Positions 45,701-56,100 of a DNA stretch of 64,000 nucleotides are shown in pieces. The DNA comes from Euptelea pleiosperma (taxonomy: Eukaryota > Streptophyta > Magnoliopsida > Ranunculales > Eupteleaceae). The position numbers were made by a program, and so were the translations under genes. The first letter of the stretch is position 1, and every line of letters begins with the position of its first letter. The notes below the pieces were generated by a model. That model saw nothing but the letters and a program-made list of their open reading frames with translations, ran no database searches and had not been told where the DNA came from. The stretch spans positions 13,760,501-13,824,500 of the forward strand of contig CM068552.1 in NCBI GenBank assembly GCA_035048495.1, given 5' to 3'.

Positions 45701-48700
45701 CCTGTAACTCGTTCCAACGATCCGTTGATTTTCTCCATTCTTTCTTCTACTCGTCATTCAATTAATTAGATTGTGTTTGTTTCCTCTTCTTGATAGCATG
45801 ATTTATATTGATTAAATCCTCAGTCCCAAGAACTTGCCATGATACTGATGACATAGGCAGAATTCAATGCAACGCACTGCCAATGGCTTCTTAGAGCAAA
45901 GATTCCAAAAAAGCTTTTGCAAGGTGCTAGTCCAAGCAATCCCAAAAGTTCACAAAGGAACCAAATAAAGCTTAGGGTCTGTTTGGTAACCTGGAATTGA
46001 GCCGGATTTGGATTTGTGATTCTTGGAATCATAAATCTCTGTGTTTGGGAGGACCGGATTCCAGGAATTATATTTCCAATTCCGTGATTTTCCCAGAATT
46101 AGAAGTTTTAGGGGGGAGAAGAAACTTCTAATTCCTGGAATTCTATTTCCCGGCGGAGAGATTCGAGAGAATTTTTATAGGCTCCAACTCTCACACTCAT
46201 CCCTAGGTGGACCTATAAATAAAAAATTAGTTATTTGCAACCGTTGGATTGGTGTATTTTTTAGTTGATTTTTAACCATGTGATATCTATCATTATTTAG
46301 GGTACTCAGATCCAAAGGTTAGAAATTTTTAATCAGCCCGATTTTTAGCATGTTGGTCCACCTAGGGAGAGACTAACATCCAAATGGTCCGTGGTCTCTA
46401 CTAATGTGCCACGTGGCTCATACCGTGGTCTATCATCAACGGATTACAAATTTGTAATTGTTTGATTGTTGTCTTTTATGGGTTGATTTTTAACCGTGGG
46501 ATATATATCATTAGTTGGGGTACGAAGATCCAAAAGCTTATAAATAATCAATTAGCCTTATTTTTAGTATGTAGGCCCACCTAGGGATGGGACAAATATC
46601 CATACGGTTAGTGATATGTAACCATTGGATTCGTGTCATTTTATGGGTTGATTTTTAACTATGGGATATCTAGCATTATTTGGGGTACTCAAATCTAAAG
46701 GTTAAAAATAATTAATCAACCTGGTTTTTAGTATGTAGGTCCACCTAAGGATGGGAAAAACATCAATACAGTCTATTGTCTAATGATGTGCCACATGGCG
46801 CGCCCATAATGTGGTCCATCATTAGTGTTGATGATGAACATCCGTATTTATTGCATCATGTGCCACTTCGGCTTTAGCCATTGAGATGTTGGCACGGGTT
46901 AATCATATATAGTCAAAAACTTATCAAAATAATTTTATTTATTATTTTTAAATTTTTCTTTAAATTAACATCGATAATAGTAAATTGACGGATGACAAAA
47001 AATAATAGTTATTATAACATAAAGTTCATGAGATGATATTTCTCTTATGTGGATAGATAGAAAATTCAATTATGTTAGATATCCAAACAGCTAAAATTAG
47101 AATTCATTGAGAATTCCAAGTAATTTCCACTGTGCAACCAAACACAAGAAATTTCAATTATTTCAATTGAAATTCTTAGAATTCACAAATCTTGGAATTC
47201 TATTTTCAATTCCAAATCCGTGTCCGGTTGCCAAACAGACCCTTAAGGGCAAATTTCAATAATTAAAAGTCTTCTTACATTGCTCTTAACAATTATTTAT
47301 GAGAGGATAAACCCTTAAAGCTAACTTAAGGACTAAGAAACTAATCTGAAGCATTGTTCTAAAATTACCTAGATCTAACTATTAAAATGTCTAAGATACT
47401 CCTAAATCACATCCCTATCATTACATTCAAATTTTTAACACGGTTTTGAAGCCCAAAATGTCACTCTCAACAAAATTTGTGAGATAGCCGTTTACGATAT
47501 CAAAAGGAGCTTTCCAGCGCATTTAATGGCTCCTCAATCAGATGTATGAATAAAAAGTTAAGCTTCATGGAAGGCTGGAAGCTGACTGCATCGATGTTAG
47601 AGAATAACTAGTTGGAAGAACCAAGAAGAGATTAAGGACCAAATATAAGAAATACAGTTAAACCTAAAATGCAAAATTATAATATTGTCAATTCAACCAT
47701 CTCAAGTGGATCTAACTTTTTCCCTGAATCCAACATTATCAAATCACCAATCTCCTACTTAACATTTTATTAACATAAATAAATTATGAGTTATAGCAAG
47801 AAACTCAGATAACTCAGCAATGTGGAAAATTATTACAGAAGATTGATAGTCACGATGTTTCAAATGATTGTGTTAGCAAAATCTTCTGCTGACTTCACAA
47901 TTTTCCCTAGGACAACATAAGAAACATAGCCTCCATTCTACACATCAAATGACAGAAAAACAGAGAAAGAAAACATAGGACTTCATGTTCCCACTGATCT
48001 TTGGCTCACTGATCTCTTATTTAGGCAGTGAAAAGAAAAGAAAAGGCCTGTCATAAGAGTCTTCCAAAAATCTAGGTGCAATATTGGCTTATGACAGATC
48101 ACTTTAGGTTTACACAAATATTATAAATTTGGAATGAATCAACTTTCTTTTTTTGGACAATTGAATCAATCAACTTTTGATTTTAAGTTTTTTTTTTTAA
48201 TCTAAAATAACTTTAAAAAGAAAGGTCTCTTGGAAGTAGGAAACTGCCCCTGCATTAAGGTACTTTTGAATATGCAAATATGGTTTCTTGAAAGTGGGAC
48301 ATGCATTTTCTGCATTTATACAGTAATTTCCTTACTTCAATGTGATACACATTCAATGTATGAGGAATTATTTCTTAGATATGTCTGCAAAGATGGTAAA
48401 AACGTGTCCCAATTATCTTTCGAGGTTTTTTTTTGTTATGGTTGGTTACTTGGGAATTCAAAAGAATTGTCTTAAAAGTCGAAATGTCAATAACCCATCT
48501 TTTTTTGCTTTATATTTTTTGATCTTTAGTTGGTGGATATGCTGTTTTTTATCGACAAATAAGGCATTTATCAACTTGATATGAATCAAGTCTTTAAGCT
48601 TTGGGGTTTTAGTTTGATGTCTGCCAAAAGCGTGTGTTTGCTGCTGGTTCCTTACATGATGTTCGGGTGGGTGATGGATGCAGTGCAAGGTGTGCATGCA

Positions 48701-48803
48701 GACATTCATCTGCACCACGTCAGAGGTGAAATGCAGGGAGCATGCAGAAGCAAAGCACCCAAAATCCGATGTTCATACATGCTTCCCCCATCTCAACAAA
48801 TGA
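39706..48803 (+). CDS. At2g23090-like SERF/zinc-binding microprotein, 77 aa, three exons
   Basis: Exons 39706-39778, 39897-39937 and 48684-48803 join in frame (donors G/GTAACC and CAG/GTAGCT; acceptors CGCAG/GA and TGCAG/TG). The N-terminal half (MGGGNGQKAKMAREKN, then KAAKGS and NKKAMSIQ) is the basic, disordered 4F5/SERF-like segment. The C-terminal half is a small zinc-binding fold with Cys39, Cys42, His58 and His63 (CKVCMQTFICTT, CREHAEAKHPK) and ends CFPHLNK. Length and order match Arabidopsis At2g23090 (78 aa, NMR structure known, function unclear). The third exon was found 8.7 kb downstream of the second. That intron holds an LTR element, two Tourist-like elements and family A copies. 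A TTCC repeat near 39566 lies in the 5' region. Confidence 0.9.
40387..40661. mobile_element. Tourist-like MITE in the microprotein intron 2
   Basis: Ends GGATGTGTTTGATTTAACAG and, inverted, GGGCGTGTTTGATTGCCAAG. Flanked by TTA (40384-40386 and 40662-40664), typical of PIF/Harbinger. It shares GAAAATGAATTC-like and GGGAAAATTAT-like inner parts with the element at 31891-32416. Confidence 0.8.
40665..43780 (+). other. Interior of microprotein intron 2, no feature supported
   Basis: About 3 kb of AT-rich sequence without a recognisable coding domain, inverted-end element or tandem array. Short open frames on both strands lack family resemblance and are treated as chance. Confidence 0.4.
43785..43917. 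mobile_element. 133-bp palindromic MITE
   Basis: TATTGGGTTGAAACTTGC at the left pairs with the inverted AGTTTCAACCCAATA at the right, and TTGAGGTGACAAAACGTG pairs with CACGTGTTTTGTCACCTCAA. The loop is GC-rich (GGGCCCCTTCGGACCC). The same terminal words CTATTGGGTTGAAACTGG occur once more at about 57660 without a partner arm. Confidence 0.75.
45975..47242. mobile_element. 1.27-kb Tourist-like (PIF/Harbinger-type) element inside an LTR
   Basis: Ends GGGTCTGTTTGGTAACCTGG and, inverted, GGGTCTGTTTGGCAACCGGA. Flanked by TTA at 45972-45974 and 47243-47245. The subterminal parts contain GGAATTGA/TCAATTCC-type words. No transposase frame remains, and the middle (about 46195-46870) is filled with family A sequence. 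Confidence 0.82.
46195..46870. repeat. Consecutive decayed family A units within the Tourist-like element
   Basis: Family words recur in the order: CATCCCTAGGTGGACCTATA, GTGCCACGTGGCTCATACCG, then GGGTTGATTTTTAACCGTGG with GGCCCACCTAGGGATGGG, then GGTTGATTTTTAACTATGGG with GGTCCACCTAAGGATGGG, and finally GTGCCACATGGCGCG. This looks like a family A copy plus partial right-arm repeats, about 180-190 bp apart. Confidence 0.6.
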
Positions 48804-49285
48804 AAAGAGTTTGTAAAAACTGGGAGAACGAACTTGTAGAGATTGGTTGGGATTATCTCCAATCTCGTTACACTCTTGGATTTAAATCCCTTTGCTGTCA
48901 GGTTACCCACTTGAGACTGGTTGTGGAATATATGGATGTAGGATCTGCCGTCCCCATGCCTTTATTAGCGTTTTAAATAGGTACGATGCCCGTCTTTCTT
49001 TGAGTCCATGCTGGGAGTAAAACCCGTCTTTAGTAATCACTGGATGTTATAATTTTTTTCGCACGCAAGGTCATTCCATCAACAACAGTGATAAGAGGCT
49101 GGGAACAGCAAATGACGTGTAATCTTCTGTAGGAAAAAAATGGTGCTAATCATGGAAATGACTGAGCGTCCAAACGCACCGTACTGTGGAGCCTGAACCG
49201 GATGAATACTCGTCTATTATGTCTTGTTTTCACGTTTGCGATGGATAACTTAATATAACATGTGTTTATGTGTGCATTTTATAAT
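48804..49285. other. 3' flank of the microprotein gene
   Basis: It contains the presumed 3' untranslated region, AT-rich, with no further gene. The frame of exon 3 closes at 48803. Confidence 0.45.
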
Positions 49286-49454
49286 GAGGAATGCTAGCAA
49301 GCAACCCATTAATGGAGTTGCATAAATGCAACCCTCAAAGACAAGAAAGGAATATATATTTTAATTCAAAGGTGTTTTTTTATGCAGTTTTTCTTGTCTT
49401 TTTGGGGGTTGCATCTGCGCAACTCCATTAAAGGGTTGCTTGTTAGCCTTCCTC
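49286..49454. mobile_element. 169-bp fold-back MITE
   Basis: GAGGAATGCTAGCAAGCAAC at the left and the inverted GAGGAAGGCTAACAAGCAAC at the right pair almost perfectly, as do GGAGTTGCATAAATGCAACC and its partner. The flanks TTTATAAT and TTTAAAAT match at seven of eight positions, suggesting a hAT-type 8-bp duplication. Confidence 0.75.
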
Positions 49455-49534
49455 TTTAAAATTCGTTATTTAACTAGGACCAAGGAAAATGTTGGTAGTC
49501 AGAGTAAAAATTTGCTGAGCGTCGATGGTCACTG

Positions 49535-49660
49535 TAGCCACTGACTGCCCACATTATGAGTCACGTGGCACATTTTTAGAGGACACTCGTCTTGTGGATG
49601 TTAGGCCAATCCCTAGGTGGACCTACAAACCAAAAATCAACCTGATTAGTGATATCTGTG
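49535..49660. repeat. Family A left arm interrupted by a younger copy
   Basis: Left-arm sequence from ATTATGAGTCACGTGGCACA to CCTGATTAGTGATATCTGTG, where copy 16 begins. Its right arm was not found after the insertion. Confidence 0.65.
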
Positions 49661-50062
49661 GAGAAAACTTTCGCTCACACACAAGTGTGAGCAAAGCCAA
49701 CCACACATCACAATATGAGCCACGGGGAACACTCTTAGAGGACGATGACCGTATGGATGTTTGTCTAGGCCCTCGGTGGACTTATAAACAAATATTAGCT
49801 TGATTAGTGATTTCCAAGCATTAGATTGGAGTCATTTGTATGGGTTGCTTTTAACCGTAGAATTTAGAGCATTATTGACCATTATTTGGGGTACTAGAGC
49901 CAAAGGTCTGACATAACTAATCTGGCTGATTTTTGGTTTTCAGGTCCAACGAGGGACTGGCCAAACATCCATACGGTCATCGTCCTCTAAGAGTATGCCA
50001 CGTGGCTCGTATTGTGGTGTGTGATGGGCTTTGTTTACACAGGTGTGAGCGAAGGTTTACTC
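49661..50062. mobile_element. Family A MITE, copy 16, with perfect 9-bp target duplication
   Basis: Ends GAGAAAACTTTCGCTCACAC and, inverted, GAGTAAACCTTCGCTCACAC. Flanked by identical ATATCTGTG at 49652-49660 and 50063-50071. The left end adds a small CACACAAGTGTG hairpin. It is inserted into an older family A arm. Confidence 0.92.
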
Positions 50063-50279
50063 ATATCTGTGCTGTGTGTGGATCACCCAAATCTTCCATG
50101 TGGCATACTCATAGGTCCACTGAAAACCCAATGATCGTAATCCTTGGGTACAGATCGTCGATGGTGATTAACATCGACCCATCCAATGGCCCGGACCTAG
50201 GGGCGTTGGCAGTGGCAGAGCCAGGATTATGTTCACGGGTGGACAGGGCAGCAACCGACGGTCAAAATGTCAATAATAA

Positions 50280-50540
50280 TTGCACATGGCACGCTCTTAG
50301 ATCTTAGAGAACACTGACTGTATGGATGTTTGGCCCATTCCTAGGTGGACATTAGACCAAAAATCAGCCTGATTAGTGATTTCTATTTGTTAGATTGGGC
50401 TCTTTTTCATGTGAACATTTTTTAACTGTGGATTCAAGAATTATTTGGGGTACTTAGATCCAAAGGTTAGAAATCACTAATGAGGCTGATTTTTTGTATG
50501 TAGGTCCACCTTGCGATGAGCCAAACATCCAAAGTTTAGG
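50280..50540. repeat. Family A copy 17, partly decayed
   Basis: The left arm has GCACATGGCACGCTCTTAGA and CTGTATGGATGTTTGGCCCA; the right arm has AGGCTGATTTTTTGTATGTA and GAGCCAAACATCC. The outer right end is lost. Confidence 0.7.
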
Positions 50541-51225
50541 GTGGTTAGTTGACCCCTCCTGGCTCCGCCACTGGGCATCGGCGTTTTCCATGGGCAAAAC
50601 TAAAGCAGTACAATCATACCAATTACTCAAGCTAAGCTCAATTCTTGGCAACACCTACGTTTTTTTCCTTTTTTTTTTGGAAGAATTACCATAAAAGCCG
50701 TAGTTATGAGCACGTTGGTCGTATCTGGCCGTAGAAAAAAATTTCGCCCGATTTAGTTGTGCTTTATGGCTTGGTGGACCAATAAGTCTTCTTTGGTTAC
50801 TTTTACTATTAAATATATTTTAAATCAGAATGAAAAGACGACAATGCCCTTATCCTTATCCTTGACTGACATTGGTACAATTTCTCATTTACGACGCTTG
50901 AAGAATTAATTCCTTTGAAAAACTTTTGACATCCGTTTCACCATTGTTACTGGTTCAACTAATTCACTGAAACTAAAATGGTGTTGGTTCAATCAGTTTG
51001 AGCTCAATACTCAAACTTAAAATAAAATACCGACTTAACAAAATGGTTAGAAAAATAGATAAGGTATTAAGAGTGAAACGGAGTTTTAAACGTGTCTTAT
51101 AAAATAAAAACAGTCAGGGAGATGAAGCTTTGCTTGTAGATTTTAAGGTTTAGTATTCAAACTGAAAACAAAATCGTGAAAATGGTACTGGTTCGATCAA
51201 GTTGAACGATTCTTTTGACAGAATT

Positions 51226-51640
51226 TTGTCTGATTTACTATTATTACAGGGGTTCCTCTTTGTTGTGTATTTTCCAATATTCTCTTAATTATCATCTAAT
51301 TTTGTTAGTGATTCAACTAAGTTATGCTCAATACTCAAATTGAAAACGAATATAGGTTTCATGAAAATGGTACTGGTTCTACCAATTTAGAAAAAAAATT
51401 TGTTTGGTTTCCAACATTGTTACATGGGTTCTTCTTCGTTAAGATGCATTTTCTCATCATCTTTTAATTATAATCTAACTGTGTTAGTATTTCAACTAAG
51501 TTGAGCTCAATACTCAAATTGTAAACAGATACATACATCATGAAAATGGTACTGGTTCAACCAATTTTGTAAAAATGGTACTGATTCAACCAGTTTTGGG
51601 AAAATGGTCCTGGTTCAACCAGTTTCGTGAATATCATTAC
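51226..51640. repeat. Degenerate tandem repeat, unit about 173 bp with inner 35-bp repeats
   Basis: Two consecutive units (about 51226-51390 and 51400-51570) share TTAATTATAATCTAA-like, TTCAACTAAGTT, GCTCAATACTCAAATTG and CATGAAAATGGTACTGGTTC. Three further short repeats of GAAAATGGTACTGGTTCAAC-like sequence follow to 51630. Weaker copies exist around 50930-51215. Confidence 0.6.
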
Positions 51641-51654
51641 TAAAACTTGAGAGA

Positions 51655-51767
51655 CGATTCTTGCTTGACGAAAATGAAAGTGATAATCATCTTCTTCAAC
51701 TTCTTCCTTGAAGATTCTTGCTTAACGAAAATTAAAGTAGTAACCATCTTCTTCAGCTTCTTCCTTG
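51655..51767. repeat. Tandem duplication of a 57-bp unit
   Basis: GATTCTTGCTTGACGAAAAT (51655 on) and GATTCTTGCTTAACGAAAAT (51712 on) begin two adjacent units, both ending CTTCTTCCTTG. Few differences suggest a recent local duplication. Confidence 0.7.
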
Positions 51768-51959
51768 TTCTATCTTCACCTTCTTCTTTCTTAACTAGCA
51801 CTTGAAACCAGCGTCGCCTTTTTTATTTACCTTCAATGACACATAGGCAAGTTGCAAAGAACTATAGAGGATAACCGAGATGTTATAAAATAGATGACTG
51901 CAAGGAAATCTTTAAACTTGCACCACTTTCATCTTTCTTCACATTGAATAGAGTATAAA

Positions 51960-52095
51960 TGAGTTGCAAAGAGTTATAAAGGAAGAAAATGGAGGAAAAG
52001 AGTTGTGAAGCAAGAAAATAGAGGAAAAAAAGTTGTGGAAGAAGAAAATGGAGGGAAAAAAGCTCAAAAGCAAGAAAATGAAGGAAGGAGCTGAA
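51960..52095. repeat. Purine-rich minisatellite-like tract
   Basis: Irregular repeats of about 30 bp of the type AGAAAATGGAGGAAAAGAGTTGTGAAGCA. Strong purine bias on the plus strand. No coding sense. Confidence 0.55.
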
Positions 52096-52616
52096 CAAAA
52101 CCGACGTACCTGTGTCGTCAGTCAAACTTCAAATCAAATGATACTATCAATTCAAACTGATTTTAGCTGGATGGTAGTATGGGCATTTAAAGTTGTGGAA
52201 GAAGATAAGATCAGCCCATAATATCTAACAGGACTTGAAGTCATCTCCGGGCACAGTCAATTGGCTCTATAAATGCAGCCCAACCCCGATAGAATTAGGG
52301 TAGGGCCAAAAACCTATATGACGAACCCGGCCCACTAACACCAAATCATCAATCAAGCTGATTTTGGGTGTGTATGTCCAGCAAGGGGTGAGCCAAACAT
52401 TCAAGGGTCACTGAACCCAAAAAATAGGATACACGTGGCATTTTAAAGGGTCCGTCTTATCACATGGAATATTCTAACTTTTAGAATATTCGCCGAAAAT
52501 CACGTGTGTCCCACTTGAAATGGCTCCACAGCTCCACATACAAAAAAGGGTCTACTCGAAATACCAAACTTCGTACAGGACGCGGTCTTAGGAGTCTGAG
52601 TTTGATGTTCCACAGG

Positions 52617-52925
52617 AACTTCAAAGTTTGAAGTCCCCCTCCCAAATTTCTACGCGGTGCATTCATTTGGGCCCACTGACCTTATGTATGTTTGGTCCAC
52701 CTCTTTATGGATCCGTAATTTTTAACCGTTGGATTTGAGTAATATTTTGGATGCTAAAATATAACTGTTATAAATAGTCAATCAAGCTGATTTTTAGTAT
52801 ATAGGTCCGACAAGAGGTTGAGCAAAGTTAGCAAACATCCATAAAGTCAGTTCGCCCAAACTAATGTTCCACGTGGCATTTTGCGAGGGGGATACTTCAA
52901 ATTGTGAAGTTGTAAAAGACAGCGA
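52617..52925. mobile_element. Fold-back element upstream of the LRR gene
   Basis: The left arm AACTTCAAAGTTTGAAGTCC pairs with the inverted right arm ACTTCACAATTTGAAGTATC, and GGGCCCACTGACCTTATGTA pairs with the CATAAAGTCAGTTCGCCC side. The right arm has CCACGTGG (G-box). The right end is about 245 bp upstream of the LRR start codon. It is an A/B-style element with different terminal sequence. Confidence 0.72.
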
Positions 52926-53169
52926 ATATTTTCTCGGTCTTTGAGAAGCCGGATTCTTCAAGTTTCATGTGCGGCCCACTCGACCAAGTCTCGTTTAAGA
53001 TTGGATTGACTGACTGACTCCATTGTCCACTGGTCCACTCTCTTGATTGTTGACCGTTTACACCGCGTCCTATTTCTCCATGTCCCTCTCTCATTCTTCC
53101 CATTCCCCAACCAGAAGCAGAAGCAAAAGCAGTTGATCTTCTTCCTCTTCTTCTTCTTCTCCTTCTTCC

Positions 53170-56100
53170 ATGGCTCTCTTATTCCTTCTTTCCTTACTTA
53201 CCTTTATCCTCGCAATTTCTCCAACCATCTCAACCAATTCCGAAGGTAAACAAACTACAATCTCTCACACTTTTTCTTCTTTAAAACTCTCTCTTTGTTC
53301 TTTGCTGTCGTGTTTGGTTTCATCATCTGGTTTCTCTTCTATTTCATTGATTTCAGGAAACGTTCTCCATGCCTTGAGAAGCAAACTCTCTGATCCCACC
53401 AATATTCTGCAGAGCTGGGACCCTTCACTCGTCAACCCCTGCACCTGGTTCCATGTCACCTGCGACTCTAACAACCATGTCATCCGACTGTAAGATTAGA
53501 ATTACTCACCCTCTTCTCTTCTCTGTTCTAATTGATTCTCACCCATTATTTTCTCTTCGTTTTTACGTTCAGGGATTTGGGTAATTCTAATATTGCCGGT
53601 ACTTTGGTGCCGGAGCTCGGAGAACTCGAGCATCTCCAGTACTTGTAATTCCCCTCTCTCTTCCTTTGACTGATTTTCATAATTGATTCAATTTTCTTGA
53701 ATTTATTTATGTTTTTGTGTTTTAATTATACAAATTTTGTTTCTAATATTATTTGGCTAATCGCTTGCAGAGAGCTTTATGGGAATAAAATCGAAGGGAA
53801 AATCCCTAAGGAGTTGGGTAATTTGAAAAACCTCCTTAGCATGGATCTCTATGGTAACAAATTCGAAGGAAAAATTCCGAAGTCTTTTGCTAAGTTGAAG
53901 TTGCTTAAGTTTCTGTAAGTCTCTTTCCTTTGTTTTGTTGGGTATTGTTCTTTGCAAGTAAATTTCTTGATCTTGAGGATTTATGTTAATTTCAAATAGT
54001 AAACTTCTTCTTTCTTTCTTTTTTTTTGCCCCTTTTGAACTTGATTGTATAGACGTCTGAACAACAACAAGCTTACTGGATCCATTCCAAGAGAGCTCAG
54101 CACTCTTTCAAACCTCAAAGTCTTGTAAGGAAAAAAAAAGAGGAATTATCCATTTTTCTTTACATTCAGTTCTTAACGTATTTGCTTATAAGTGCGTCTC
54201 CACTCTTGAATCGATATTGCAGTGATGTCTCTAATAACAATCTCTGTGGAACAATTCCAATTGATGGCCCATTCGCAAGTTTCCCTATCGAGAGGTATTG
54301 TTGCTTCCTTTCCTCTCCCTTTTGAGGTATTTCTAATTGTAGATATATTCAAGGTTCGAACCTCGTCTTATTCAGCTTCTTGGTAAGATGACGGAACGAG
54401 ATGTCTCGACCAAGACAGAAAGAGACATTGGGAAAAAGAAAAAAAGATACCTTTGGATGTATAAAGATATACTTACGTTAAAATGATTTTTAATGATTAA
54501 TTAAGCTAAAAATATGTTGTTTATCTTGCATGTGTTATAAATAAAAGGTTTAAATTACTTAATTTTGAGTTTCAGTATAAGATGATAGATACCCCAATAT
54601 ATTGTCTCTGTAACCTTAACAGAAGGAGAGGTCTCAGCCCAGACAAAACGAGACAACCCATAGACTAACTTGGTATCAATGAGGAATTATCCCTATCATT
54701 ACTCTTTTGCTTTGCAATAATACAACACAAGTGCATCCAAGCTGCATATCCTATTTCCTATTACTGTTCCCATACTAGAACTGGGCTTATGGGAACGAAT
54801 CCCATTATGGGTATGTGTTTTTTTGCCATAGAAATTAAGCATACAGTAAAACTGAAGAATTTGTCATCACTGTTACACATATAACGACCCGTTTTTGGAT
54901 TGTTCACAGATTGCCTTTAGTCTTGAACTGAACTGTGGGGCTGCTTCATGTGAATTGCAGATATTAGGAACTAGGAAGATGCATCCAATTGTTTTAAAAC
55001 TGACTTCCTATAGGATAGTAACCAATGAAGCTTAAAGCAGTTATTCTCTTTATGATCGCCCACTCACCAGACGCCAGTAAACACTCTTAATCTTCCTATG
55101 GATGTCAACGCCATCCATAACAATCGCCTTCTCATTACCGATCAAAAAAAAAAAAAAACATTCGCCTTCTCATTTAGGAGGGAACGTGAAATCCCATTTT
55201 CTGTAAGAGAAGGCACACCAGGTCGAGTTCTCATGATCTAAGATGCCAGATTGGTTACAGTTATGGATACTGGTATGAGAAACAAGGACACAATTATTCA
55301 TTTCCCCAACTTTAAGACACGTGACTTCGGGCATCATATCCAATATGTTGATACCTTGCTTTATTTTAGTATTTTTGAGCTAAGTATCATTTTTTAGTAT
55401 TTACTTCATTTCAAAATTCAAATATAATGATACTTCTAATTTGCAAAGTTTGTTACAGCTTGATTTGTTAAAATGTACTATTTATATTTTTTATTTACAA
55501 AACACACAAGGAAATAGGAATTATAAGCAGTAGTACAAACAAAATGAGTAAATTGTAATTAGAAGTAGCCATGCAGTATCAGTATTAATTTCGAATCGTG
55601 TCGATGCGGGTATCTAGGTATAATAGCCGGTGATGAAATCTGAGCTATTTGTGGGATTAAATAGATTTCTTCTGAAAGAAAATTTGGCAATGGTTCACCA
55701 ACCAACATGATGGACTCTTAACAACACTTTCCTTAGTTTAAGTTGTCTTGGGTAAGTTTACAGAACCTAGCTAGGTTATCGGCATGACACTGATGTGTAC
55801 TTGCAAATCAAGGTGGTGGGTGGTTCGTGGAGGCTTGATACTGTTGAAAGAAGGTTCTGATTCTCCCCTTCATGAACCGGGCTGATTGCACTTGGGCACT
55901 GAGGGTGCTGGTGAGGCTCCCACAGTGATAAACTTCCTCTTCTGTGGGAACCTTCGGTGACCTTTGGAGTTCAGATGCTATCTTTCCTAGCTCCAAACTG
56001 AAATTTGTGTTTTTTTGGGTTGTTACAGTCCATTCCAATATCATCTTCTAAGAACATCTTCCTGGGTTTACTCTTTTTAATCCTTTCCATTTCAGTTCTA

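Larger units (their letters stand above)
44573..47590 (-). mobile_element. Internally shortened LTR retrotransposon, one LTR split by a Tourist-like element
   Basis: A direct repeat of about 460 bp is present at 44573-45030 and again at about 45850-45974 plus 47243-47590. Shared words include GTGCTAGTCCAAGCA-like, ACAATTATTTATAAGA-like, ACTTAAGGACTAAGAAA and GTATGAATAAAA. Both copies end in GATTGCA or GACTGCA. The second copy is interrupted by the 1.27 kb element at 45975-47242. The internal region is only about 800 bp; its minus-strand open frames (45405-45097 and 45612-45418) show no intact retroviral-type domain. Orientation is inferred from the minus-strand frames and is not secure. Confidence 0.65.
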
